Notes: generated by a model from the sequence alone, not told the origin. Counted from the stretch's first letter, positions 1 through 6,473 are shown. The stretch is DNA of 10,710 nucleotides from Anaerolineaceae bacterium (GCA_012514775.1 JAAYZQ010000368.1:1-10710); one strand, 5' to 3'. A program made the numbers and translations.

Positions 1-59
1 GGCGATCCCAGCGGCGGTCAAGAGACAAGACAACAGCCGTAACCACCGCGGCCGCGATC

Positions 60-88
60 TTGACAGCCGCGGGCTTCTCCGTTATCAT
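60..88 (+). promoter_or_regulatory. sigma70-type promoter of the first DUF362 gene
   Basis: A perfect TTGACA -35 box lies at 60-65 and TATCAT (5 of 6 to TATAAT) at 83-88, with exactly 17 bp between. Transcription should begin near 95, about 25 bases before the ATG at 120. A 7-bp inverted repeat, CCGCGGC (46-52) and GCCGCGG (66-72), flanks the -35 box and could be an operator, although such arms are cheap in GC-rich DNA. The promoter shows that the in-frame TTG at 60 cannot be the start codon, because it is part of the -35 hexamer. Confidence 0.75.
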
Positions 89-119
89 CCGCTTACGTCC
101 AAAGAAAGGTGCGAAGACC

Positions 120-1259
120 ATGGCGACCAGATCGCGGGTTGCCCTGCTGTACACGCAGTCCGAAACCGTGCTTGACGACCTTTGCAGGGTCTGCGACCTG
201 GCCGGCATGGCCGAGGCCCTCGATCCACGCGCGACTACGATCCTCAAGGACAACATCTCGTGGCACTTTGCCATGCCCGGCGCCAACACCACGCCCTGGC
301 AACTGGAGGGCACCATCCTGGCCTTGCGCCGCGCGGGTCTCCGCGACCTGGTCTGCGTGCAGAATCAGACCGTGCTGACCAACGCCTTCAAAGGCGAGGA
401 CCTCAACGGCTACGTGCCCATCTTTCGCCAGCATAATATACCGGTGCTCTATAACTTTCGTGGCCAGGACATGGCCTGGGTGCCCTACGAGCCCCGGGCC
501 AGGATGCGGGTCCTGCACCAGATCTATCCCGAGGGCATCCTCATCCCCGATTACTTTCACGGCAAGAACATTGTCCACCTGCCCACGGTCAAGACCCACA
601 TGTATACGACCACCACGGGCGCCATGAAGAACGCCTTTGGAGGGTTGTTGAGCAAGTACCGCCACTACACCCACACCTGGATCCACGAGACCCTGGTGGA
701 CCTGCTGGCCATTCAAAAAGAGATCCATCCTGGCCTCTTTGCCGTCATGGACGGCACGACGGCCGGCAACGGAGCCGGCCCGCGCCTCATGGAGCCCGTG
801 GTCAAGAACGTCCTCCTGGCCTCCGCCGACCAGGTGGCCATCGACGCCGTGGCCGCCCGGCTCATGGGTTTTGACCCCCTCGAAATCAAGTACATTCGCC
901 TGGCCCACGAGGCGGACCTGGGTGTTGGCGACGTGGCCGAGATCGAGATCGTGGGCGACGAGCCGCCGCGGGAGGGTTGGGGCTTCAAGGTGAGCTACAG
1001 CAGCCATACCTTCCTGGCCTGGCTGGCGTGGTACGGCCCCACCAAGTTCCTGCAAAAGCTGCTCTTCCGCACGCCGTTGGTGGTCATCCCGACCTTGATC
1101 AGCGAGGTCGAGCAGGACTATCTCCATTGGCCGCTAAAGTACAGGCACGTGGCCGCCCGGTGGCGCGCCGAGACGGCCTGGGGCGCCCTGTTTTGCCGCT
1201 ACCAGGCCGAAGGCTGCCTGGCCCCCGGCCCCCTGCGATCCGCGGGCCTGGCCACCTGA
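120..1259 (+). CDS. DUF362 domain protein, cytoplasmic
   Basis: This encodes 379 residues of the DUF362 family, whose biochemical role is not established. Family landmarks are visible in order. There is an N-terminal segment ILKDNISWHF where family members usually have a K-x-N strand. LPTVKTH follows with K158, then TGAMKN with K170-N171 and an FGG turn. After that come the MDGTTAGNGAGP loop, the S-A-D-Q-V-A-I-D-A block ending in a LMGFDP turn, and a closing A-x-x-x-x-LG then IEIVGDE strand. I see no signal peptide or membrane segment, so it should be cytoplasmic. An early C22-x-x-C25 pair is present, but no ferredoxin domain is attached as in some relatives. I chose ATG 120 because AAAGGT (105-110) sits nine bases upstream and the promoter at 60-88 excludes the longer frame. 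The Nudix gene follows after 53 bases and is probably co-transcribed. A second, very different DUF362 protein is encoded at 6752-8440. Confidence 0.88.
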   Translation: MATRSRVALLYTQSETVLDDLCRVCDLAGMAEALDPRATTILKDNISWHFAMPGANTTPWQLEGTILALRRAGLRDLVCVQNQTVLTNAFKGEDLNGYVPIFRQHNIPVLYNFRGQDMAWVPYEPRARMRVLHQIYPEGILIPDYFHGKNIVHLPTVKTHMYTTTTGAMKNAFGGLLSKYRHYTHTWIHETLVDLLAIQKEIHPGLFAVMDGTTAGNGAGPRLMEPVVKNVLLASADQVAIDAVAARLMGFDPLEIKYIRLAHEADLGVGDVAEIEIVGDEPPREGWGFKVSYSSHTFLAWLAWYGPTKFLQKLLFRTPLVVIPTLISEVEQDYLHWPLKYRHVAARWRAETAWGALFCRYQAEGCLAPGPLRSAGLAT

Positions 1260-1274
1260 AGGGAGGGAACCGCA

Positions 1275-1316
1275 GTGACGAGCCTACACCTGCTCCTGCG
1301 CGAGGAGACCGCATGA
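1275..1316 (+). CDS. possible 13-codon leader ORF before the Nudix gene
   Basis: GTG at 1275 opens a 13-codon reading frame (MTSLHLLLREETA). Its TGA stop at 1314-1316 overlaps the Nudix ATG at 1313 in an ATGA arrangement. A GGAGGG tract at 1262-1267 sits seven bases before the GTG. The geometry would allow translational coupling from a short leader into the Nudix gene, which also has its own GAGGAG. No family is recognised, and an ORF this short arises easily by chance, so this is a candidate only. Confidence 0.22.
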   Translation: MTSLHLLLREETA

Positions 1317-1840
1317 GCGACGGCATCCCCATCCGTGCCTGCGGCGTGTCCGTGCTGGTCCTCAGGCCCAAGGTCCTGAACAACGCGAAGGACGGGGACG
1401 ATGGCTGGCGCGTCCTGCTGCTGCGGCGCGCCGAGACCCATCTGCTGGGGGTGTGGTCCTACGTGTCGGGCGGCATCGAGCCCGGCGAGCGGGGCTGGGA
1501 GGCGGCCCTGCGCGAGCTGTCGGAAGAGACGGGCCTGGTGCCCCTCGACCTCTTTTCCGCCGACGTGTGCGAGCAGTTCTACGAGCCCGCCGTCGAGCAG
1601 GTCATTGTCTTTCCCGTGTTCGTCGCCCTGGTGGCCGCCGGCGCCGAGCCGATCCTGAACCACGAACACTCCGAGTACCGGTGGGTCACCCGCGGCGAGG
1701 CCGCGGCCCTCCTCCCCTTTGCTGCGCAGCGGAACACCCTGCGCCACGTGTGGGCCGAGTTTGTCGAGCACCCGCCCCTGGAATACCTGCGCATTCCCAT
1801 TCCCGGCGCGCCCGGCCAGGCGTCAGGGGCCGGGTCTTGA
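1313..1840 (+). CDS. Nudix hydrolase (NudB-like subgroup possible)
   Basis: A 175-residue Nudix (MutT-like) pyrophosphohydrolase, which would cleave a nucleoside diphosphate linked to another moiety using Mg2+. The 23-residue Nudix box is complete at residues 53-75: G53, E59, R67-E68, E71-E72 and G74 all fit GX5EX7REUXEEXGU. The stretch VWSYVSGGIEPGE before the box and the EYRWVTRGEAAALLPF segment near the C-terminus resemble dihydroneopterin-triphosphate or dATP pyrophosphatases of the NudB type. The substrate cannot be settled from sequence. ATG 1313 is chosen because GAGGAG (1302-1307) lies five bases upstream; the same frame is open further upstream, but only across the DUF362 gene. Two oddities stand out. 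Residues 20-28 (KVLNNAKDG) are encoded by a degenerate copy of the 23-bp repeat that follows the gene. The TGA stop (1838-1840) lies inside the first unit of that repeat array. Confidence 0.9.
   Translation: MSDGIPIRACGVSVLVLRPKVLNNAKDGDDGWRVLLLRRAETHLLGVWSYVSGGIEPGERGWEAALRELSEETGLVPLDLFSADVCEQFYEPAVEQVIVFPVFVALVAAGAEPILNHEHSEYRWVTRGEAAALLPFAAQRNTLRHVWAEFVEHPPLEYLRIPIPGAPGQASGAGS
1372..1394 (+). repeat. degenerate 23-bp repeat copy inside the Nudix coding sequence
   Basis: The sequence GGTCCTGAACAACGCGAAGG and the three bases after it match the tandem unit at 1833-1901 at 18 of 23 positions. Here it is translated as VLNNAKD, between the first beta strand (VSVLVLRP) and the strand WRVLLLRRA. 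That is a surface-loop position where Nudix proteins tolerate insertions. The reading frame differs from the one in which the Nudix gene enters the tandem array. Confidence 0.5.
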
Positions 1841-1901
1841 GCAACGCGAAAGGCAGGTCTTGAGCAACGCGAAAGGCAGGTCTTGATCAACGCGAAAGGC
1901 G
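1833..1901. repeat. 23-bp tandem repeat, three units, at a convergent gene junction
   Basis: Three head-to-tail units occupy 1833-1855, 1856-1878 and 1879-1901. Each starts GGTCTTGAGCAACGCGAAAG and then carries GCA or GCG. Units 1 and 2 are identical. Unit 3 differs by G to T (TTGATCAA, an 8-bp palindrome at 1883-1890) and by its last base. The TGA in unit 1 ends the Nudix gene on the plus strand. The G-to-T change in unit 3 creates the TGA (plus-strand TCA, 1887-1889) that ends the CapA-like gene on the minus strand. Confidence 0.9.
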
Positions 1902-3665
1902 GCTGCGCCACAGGAGGCTGAACCCCCAGCCGTGCCAGCGCCAGGCGGCCACTGCCCACCCGCCGCCCGTGCCGCCCGCAGGGTCAGTATCGCCCTGCTT
2001 CTCCAGCACCAGCAGCTCCTCGGCCCCGTCGCCGTCCACGTCGCGCAGCTCCACCTCGCGGATTGGATTTGCCAGCGCCGAGCCGCCCCACAGCACCCGG
2101 TAGGTGCCCCCCCGATACCCGACGATGAAGGGATGGCTGCGGAGCACGCCCTCTTGGTCCGGCTTCCATAGCGCCAGCACGATCTCGGCCCGGCCATCGT
2201 CGTTGGGATCGCCCAGGGCCAGGTCGGCCACGCGCCACTCGGGCAGGCCGCGCCAGGCCTCCACCCCCGCCTCGTAGACCACCACCTGCTCGCCTTCCAG
2301 CCGCACGGTTTCAGGCCTTCCGTCGCCGGTCAGGTCGATCGACCCCTCCCCCGGCGATCTCTCCCCCGGCCTCCTGACGCTCCCGACGCCGGACCACACC
2401 CGCACTGCGCGCACACTTGCCCGGGGCAGCGCCAAGGGGCGCAAGTGTCGGGACGGTGCGGGACAGGTGCCTGCGAGGGGAGGGGAGCTAACTCCCCCCT
2501 TCCCTGGCACACTTGCGCCTGAACGCAGTGCAGGTGGGGAAGGGGGGCTGGGGGGGATAGGTCCCGGCCGCAGCCCGGCTTGCACGGGCAGGGCCTGGAC
2601 GGCGCGCAGGCCATCCCGGTCGAAAAAGGCGCGCAGGACCAGGCCTTGCCTGGTCTCGGGCTGGGCCTGGTCAAAGAGCAGGTTGCCCAGGCTGTAGGCC
2701 ACCAGGCCCGGCCGCCCCTCCAGCCCCAATTCGGCGGCGGCGGCCCTCTCCTGCACGACGTGGGGATGGTGGCCCACCACCAGGTCGGCGCCGGCGGCCA
2801 GGAGCGTCCGGGCCATGTCCCGCTGGCCGGGGTCGGAGCGCCGGTCGTACTCGTAGCCCCAGTGTACCAGGACAATGACCGCGTCGGCGTTGGCCCTGGC
2901 CGCGGTCACCGCCCCCGGCCCCCGCTCCGGATCCCAGGCCGCCGGGGCCCAGGCGTCGCTCCTGACACCGGACGCCACACCGTCCCACTTGCCCTGGCGG
3001 GCAGTGCCAGGGTGCGTCGGGTGCAGGGGGACAGGTGCGGCCGGCATGCCATCCGGGTCGGGCACGGCGTTGAACGCCAGGAAGGCCAGGCGCAGTCCTC
3101 GCACCTCCCGCACCGTAGGCCGGAATGCCGCCTCCATGCCCGGCCCCGCGCCCACGGCGTCGATGCCGGCCCATTCCAGGAGCACCGCCGTGCCGGCCAG
3201 CCCCTCCGGCCCATAATCCAGGGCGTGGTTATTGGCCAGTCCCAGGACGTCGAACCCCGCGCGGGCCAGCATCGCCGCGGCCCCCGACGGGGCGCGCAGG
3301 CGGTAGGGCCCCGGCCGGGCCGTTCCTTCTGCCCCCAGGACGCACTCCAGGTTGCCCACGGCCAGGTCGGCGGCTTGCAGCCAGGCCTCGACGCCGGCCA
3401 GCGGCTCGTCCACGGCCGCCACGCCGCGCCCCGGCATCACGTCGCCCACGGCCAGCACCTCCACCGGATCGTCGCCGGGGGCCAGGGGCAGCCCGTCGCG
3501 CAGGTAGACCCAGTCGCCCTGCGGCGGGGCGGCCACCGCAGGCGCAGGGAGGGCCGGCGCCGGCGCCGGCACCGGCAGCCAGGCCACCAGCAACAGACAG
3601 CAAGTGAGCGCCAGGCCAGCCGCTCGTGCTCGCCGGCGCTCACGACTCATATCCCACAACTGCAT
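1887..3665 (-). CDS. secreted CapA-family protein with FG-GAP-like C-terminus
   Basis: A 592-residue protein of the CapA (PGA_cap) metallophosphatase-like family, named after the poly-gamma-glutamate capsule protein. The actual activity here is unknown. Residues 7-46 form a signal peptide: an Arg-rich n-region, the core LALTCCLLLVAW, then an Ala/Pro run. Domain landmarks are GDVMPGRG (D75), GNLE (104-107), LANNHALDYG (143-152), HWGYEY (268-273), GHHPHVVQ (298-305) and YSLGNLLFD (324-332). A Pro/Ser-rich linker covers about 367-441. The C-terminal part holds three DxDGDG-like stretches (DLTGDGRPE, GDPNDDGRAE, DVDGDGAEE), as in FG-GAP/VCBS-type calcium-binding repeats. ATG 3665 is preferred because GAGG (3671-3674) lies five bases upstream; ATG 3650 is an alternative, and TTG 3689 falls inside a hairpin. 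Residues about 210-238 and 399-431 are encoded by two copies of an interspersed DNA repeat, so both look like tolerated insertions. It lies downstream of the DUF3160 gene on the same strand and may be co-transcribed with it. No separate promoter is obvious. Confidence 0.87.
   Translation of the reverse strand: MQLWDMSRERRRARAAGLALTCCLLLVAWLPVPAPAPALPAPAVAAPPQGDWVYLRDGLPLAPGDDPVEVLAVGDVMPGRGVAAVDEPLAGVEAWLQAADLAVGNLECVLGAEGTARPGPYRLRAPSGAAAMLARAGFDVLGLANNHALDYGPEGLAGTAVLLEWAGIDAVGAGPGMEAAFRPTVREVRGLRLAFLAFNAVPDPDGMPAAPVPLHPTHPGTARQGKWDGVASGVRSDAWAPAAWDPERGPGAVTAARANADAVIVLVHWGYEYDRRSDPGQRDMARTLLAAGADLVVGHHPHVVQERAAAAELGLEGRPGLVAYSLGNLLFDQAQPETRQGLVLRAFFDRDGLRAVQALPVQAGLRPGPIPPSPPSPPALRSGASVPGKGGVSSPPLAGTCPAPSRHLRPLALPRASVRAVRVWSGVGSVRRPGERSPGEGSIDLTGDGRPETVRLEGEQVVVYEAGVEAWRGLPEWRVADLALGDPNDDGRAEIVLALWKPDQEGVLRSHPFIVGYRGGTYRVLWGGSALANPIREVELRDVDGDGAEELLVLEKQGDTDPAGGTGGGWAVAAWRWHGWGFSLLWRSRLSR
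2374..2470 (-). repeat. interspersed repeat, copy Y, within the CapA-like gene
   Basis: Read on the minus strand from 2470, this copy shares ordered blocks with copy X (2954-3038): GCACCTGTCCC, CCCGAC, CCCT(T)GGC, CTGCCC, GGGCAAGTG, GTGTGG, TCCGG, then GTC-x-GGAGCG, separated by small indels. It encodes part of the Pro-rich linker (about residues 399-431). Its reading frame relative to the repeat differs from that of copy X. It also contains an inverted pair, ACACTTGC (2413-2420) and GCAAGTGT (2441-2448). Confidence 0.7.
2471..2531. repeat. low-complexity hairpin patch next to repeat copy Y
   Basis: GGGGAG (2482-2487) and CTCCCC (2492-2497) form a 6-bp stem with a CTAA loop inside a G-rich then C-rich run. 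After it, CACACTTGC (2508-2516) and CGCAGTGC (2524-2531) repeat, partly in inverse orientation, the CACACTTGC and GCACTGCG words of copy Y (2402-2420). It therefore looks like a rearranged fragment of the same element. It stays in frame within the linker of the CapA-like protein. Confidence 0.5.
2954..3038 (-). repeat. interspersed repeat, copy X, within the CapA-like gene
   Basis: This is an 85-bp element read on the minus strand from 3038 and colinear with copy Y (2374-2470). It contains its own hairpin, CCCTGGC (2992-2998) and GCCAGGG (3006-3012) with a 7-base loop. It encodes residues about 210-238 of the CapA-like protein, a loop between the NAVPDPDGMPA strand end and the AWAPAAWDPERG helix. 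This is translated in a different frame from copy Y, so the similarity is at DNA level rather than a protein duplication. Confidence 0.7.
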
Positions 3666-3676
3666 TCCCGCCTCAT

Positions 3677-3743
3677 ATAGCCCGGTCAAGACCGGGACTC
3701 AGAACCCGTACGCACTCCGGACTCCTCGACTTGTCGAGGCTAT
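3677..3743. repeat. REPIN-like compound palindrome between DUF3160 and CapA genes
   Basis: Two hairpins lie in inverted orientation. CCCGGTC-AA-GACCGGG occupies 3681-3696 and CCTCGAC-TT-GTCGAGG occupies 3724-3739. Each is flanked by matching words, so each half reads ATAGCC, a 12-bp palindrome with central CAAG, then GGA(C/G)TC. The outer ends ATAGCC (3677-3682) and GGCTAT (3738-3743) form an inverted repeat. The TAG stop of the DUF3160 gene (3740-3742) lies inside the outer end. The paired inverted hairpins resemble REP/REPIN organisation. They may also act as a terminator or RNA-stability element, although there is no T-tract. Confidence 0.65.
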
Positions 3744-6457
3744 TCCTCCCAGGCCGGGGGCTCGTCCTCGTATACCATCCGGGTTACCCGCCAGCCCTCG
3801 TCACTGCGCTCCAGGGTGTAGGTCACGTCCAGCGTGTAGGGCCCGCGCTCCGCCAGCGGGTCGCCGCCCATCCCGGGATAGTCGTCAAGCTCGTAGAGCG
3901 CGTCCTGCCACGTCTCGCGGGCGGTGACCACTGCCCGATCCTCGGCCTGCCGGTCGAAGGAGCGCAGGTCCGTGCTCAGGAGCTGGCGGCCCTCGTAGCG
4001 GCCCGCCTCGGTCATGGCCTCCACCTGCTCCGCGAGCTGGGCCACCACCTCGTCTCCGGCCCGCACGTAGCCGGCCTCCAGGAACCAGTAGGCCAGGCCC
4101 AGGTTCTCCTGGAAGGAAAAGATGGCCTGGGTCAGGTCGCTGTACTCGCCCTCGGCCGTCCAGAAGCTCTCGATCCACTCCGGCCGGTCCGGGGCCTCGC
4201 TTGCGTCCAGCATCTCGCGCCACGCCTCATCCGTCAGCCGGTCGTCCGCCGGCCAGGGGAACTCGTAGTAGGAAAACACACCCCCCTTGGCCACCTGCAG
4301 GTAGACCGAGCCGTCGTCGTCCACGACGGGCACCACGACGTGGATCTCGTCGATGCGGCCCACGCCCTCTTCCAGGACCACCGCGCCCAGCGCCCCCGTT
4401 CCCCCGGGATCGGGGTCGGTGGCCACGTCGGCAATGACCGCCGCCTGGGGCTCCTCGTCCATGACCGGGAAGCCGCCCTCCTGTGTGTCGGGATTGTCGG
4501 CGGCGGCCATGGTCAGGTGCTCCAACTCGCGGCCATAGAAGCGGATGGTGTCCTCCTCTTCCTCGCTCAGGGCCTCGCCCCGCAACTCCTTTTCGGCCAT
4601 GGCCTGGAACGCGCGGGCCAGTTCTTCCAGGCGCTGCAGGCTGTGGGCGTCGGTGGGCGCCAGCAGGTTGCGCTCGCCCAGCCCCTGGCGGGTCATGGAC
4701 GTCAGCGCCGCCAGGCGGGCGTAAAAGACGGGCACCGGCTCGACATAACCCCGGGGCGGCACCGGCTCAGGGGGCATGGGCCCGGAGCCTGCCTCGGCGT
4801 ACACCTGCTTGGCATACAGGATCGTGTCGTGTTTCAGCTCGGCCCAGCTGCCCAGGGCGGTGTTGAGCTGCTTGTCGACCCAGGCCTGCGACTGCATGAA
4901 GGCGGGGTAACCCTCGCCGGGCACCTCCAGCAGGGGATGGAAGGTGTACAGCCACGTGTTGTACAGCGTCTCGGTCCACTCCTCGACGGACAGGCCGGTG
5001 ACCCAGCTCTTGACCTTGTCCATCTGCTCCGGGTAGTTTACGTAATCCGTCTCGCCCATCTCGTCCAGGATCTCGTAGGCCCGCTCCGAGCCCATGGCGG
5101 CCATCAGGTCCAGTCCCTTGGGCAGGCCGCGGCGATTCTCGCGCGTGCCCACGTTGCGATAGATCAACTGCCGGAAGATGTAGGCGTCGGGCACGAACCG
5201 CTGGCCCATGAGGCGCATGCCCTTGGTCGTCTCTTCCACGTCGTCGGTGTCATCGATGACCATGCCCAGGATACGCGGCGGCGGAAGCTCGTTGGCTGCC
5301 TCAATAAAGGCCGTCAGCCTGGCGTTGGCTGTCAGCGGGTCGGCCAGGGTGACGGGCGTCGCGTCGGCGCCATAGAGCTCGTCCATGACCTCCAGGTACT
5401 GGAGCACCGTCAGGTCGTCGCTGCGGCCCACGAAAAAGGCCGTCGGGTTGTAGAGATCGGCCCACACGTCCAGGGCCGGCCGGTAGGCCACGTCGGCACT
5501 GCGCAGCGCCAGGATCAGTAGCAGGGCCATGCGGGTCTCGGCCCGGCCGATCTCCGGGTCGTCGGTCTTGAGCCGGAAGGTCATGCGCCCGTACCACATC
5601 ATGCTCTGGAAGTAGCGCTCCAGCTCTTCGCTCATGGTATAGTGGCCGCGGGGAATGTACTGGGTATAGTCCTCGCCCAGGGGCAGCCCCGGGAAGAGGG
5701 GCGAGGGCTGGATGCCGGCCGCCTCCTCGATGAGGGCCATCTCGGCCGCCACCAGCTCCCGGGCATAGTCCGGCACCTGCACGTCGGGGTCCAGAAGCTT
5801 GCTTCCCACGGCGACGTAGGCCACCGTGCGTTTGGCGGCCTCCTTCCACGCCCCGTCCTCCAGCACGTTGTACTGGTCCATGGCCCGCTCCAGGAGCGCG
5901 GCGTTCAACTGGCGCAGCAGGGGGATAAAGGATTGCACCTCGGCCGTGCGCAGCACCTTGTCAAAGAGCAGGTGGTAGACGTGCAGCAGCGAGTCGCTGG
6001 TGACAAAGAGGGGCACGTTGGCATAGCGTCCCTTCTCGTAGACGGTAAAGAACTCTTTTTCCACGCCGGCGCTGACGACGAACCCATCCTGTGCCAGGCG
6101 CTCGCGCTGCGCCTCCGACAGCACAAAGGGCACGCGCACGTTGCCCAGGTCGGGGGTGATGGCCTCGTGCTCCACGGCCGGGCGGGCGTCCACCGCCGGC
6201 TCGTCGAAAGCGGAGAAGATCACCCGGCCGCTGCTCTCCGGGCTCTCCTCCCCCGGGCCCACGGGCGCGGGCGTGGGGGCCGGCGCCGGCTCTGTCGGCA
6301 CGGGCTCCGGCGAGGGCGTCTCGCCCTGCGGCGCCTGGGTCGGCGCTGCCGTCGGGGGCGGGCTGGTGGCTGGTGGCTCGGCCCCGCAGGCTGTCAGCAG
6401 CAGGGGCAGCACCAGGCAGGCGGCCAGGCATAGATATAGAATGCGCTTCTTGAGCAT
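3740..6457 (-). CDS. DUF3160 lipoprotein with extra C-terminal domain
   Basis: A 905-residue surface lipoprotein. The signal peptide MLKKRILYLCLAACLVLPLLLTAC ends in a lipobox (L21-T22-A23-C24) that predicts lipidation at C24. A Pro/Thr/Glu-rich stalk spans about 27-77. The DUF3160 region follows, with landmarks PLFVTSDSLLHVYHLLFDKVLR, RGHYTMSEELERYFQSMMWYGRMTFRL, GSERAYEIL, YNTWLYTFHPLL and the VVPVVDDDGSVYLQVAKGGVFSYYEF segment. DUF3160 has no assigned biochemical function. The last ~110 residues (GLAYWFLEAGYVRAGDE through YTLDVTYTLERSDEGWRVTRMVYEDE) look like a separate NTF2/IMS-like alpha+beta domain. That assignment rests on pattern only. ATG 6457 is well supported by AAGGAGG (6464-6470) six bases upstream and by the promoter at 6500-6528. 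The longer frame to 6640 runs through that promoter. The CapA-like gene lies 74 bases downstream, with the REPIN-like element between. Confidence 0.88.
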   Translation of the reverse strand: MLKKRILYLCLAACLVLPLLLTACGAEPPATSPPPTAAPTQAPQGETPSPEPVPTEPAPAPTPAPVGPGEESPESSGRVIFSAFDEPAVDARPAVEHEAITPDLGNVRVPFVLSEAQRERLAQDGFVVSAGVEKEFFTVYEKGRYANVPLFVTSDSLLHVYHLLFDKVLRTAEVQSFIPLLRQLNAALLERAMDQYNVLEDGAWKEAAKRTVAYVAVGSKLLDPDVQVPDYARELVAAEMALIEEAAGIQPSPLFPGLPLGEDYTQYIPRGHYTMSEELERYFQSMMWYGRMTFRLKTDDPEIGRAETRMALLLILALRSADVAYRPALDVWADLYNPTAFFVGRSDDLTVLQYLEVMDELYGADATPVTLADPLTANARLTAFIEAANELPPPRILGMVIDDTDDVEETTKGMRLMGQRFVPDAYIFRQLIYRNVGTRENRRGLPKGLDLMAAMGSERAYEILDEMGETDYVNYPEQMDKVKSWVTGLSVEEWTETLYNTWLYTFHPLLEVPGEGYPAFMQSQAWVDKQLNTALGSWAELKHDTILYAKQVYAEAGSGPMPPEPVPPRGYVEPVPVFYARLAALTSMTRQGLGERNLLAPTDAHSLQRLEELARAFQAMAEKELRGEALSEEEEDTIRFYGRELEHLTMAAADNPDTQEGGFPVMDEEPQAAVIADVATDPDPGGTGALGAVVLEEGVGRIDEIHVVVPVVDDDGSVYLQVAKGGVFSYYEFPWPADDRLTDEAWREMLDASEAPDRPEWIESFWTAEGEYSDLTQAIFSFQENLGLAYWFLEAGYVRAGDEVVAQLAEQVEAMTEAGRYEGRQLLSTDLRSFDRQAEDRAVVTARETWQDALYELDDYPGMGGDPLAERGPYTLDVTYTLERSDEGWRVTRMVYEDEPPAWEE

Positions 6458-6463
6458 CCTTTT

Positions 6464-6470
6464 CCTCCTT
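6464..6470 (-). promoter_or_regulatory. ribosome binding site of the DUF3160 gene
   Basis: AAGGAGG on the minus strand is a full Shine-Dalgarno match placed six bases before ATG 6457. It decides the start and removes 61 codons from the longest open frame. Confidence 0.85.
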
Positions 6471-6473
6471 GAT

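Noticed and set aside
93..1127. 344-codon open frame on the minus strand
   Set aside because: It is the antisense shadow of the first DUF362 gene, rich in H, G, V and Q with no family resemblance and no ribosome site.
1833..1901. CRISPR array
   Set aside because: The units are directly adjacent with no spacers, number only three, and no cas gene is present.
3510..3585. Short GGCGCC-rich repeats near the CapA N-terminus
   Set aside because: These are explained by the Ala/Pro-rich end of the signal peptide (PAPAPALPAPA) and its GC-rich codons, and do not match the interspersed repeat.
2580..3680. 366-codon plus-strand frame over the CapA-like gene
   Set aside because: The minus strand carries all CapA motifs and a signal peptide. 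The plus frame shows only low-complexity Arg/Gly/His-rich sequence.
3626..5521. 631-codon open frame on the plus strand
   Set aside because: It lies antisense to the DUF3160 lipoprotein and the CapA signal peptide region. It has no recognisable domain, and long antisense frames are expected in GC-rich coding DNA.
6240..6380. GC-rich repetitive stretch in the DUF3160 gene
   Set aside because: It encodes the Pro/Thr-rich stalk common after lipoprotein signal peptides, so no separate DNA element is needed to explain it.
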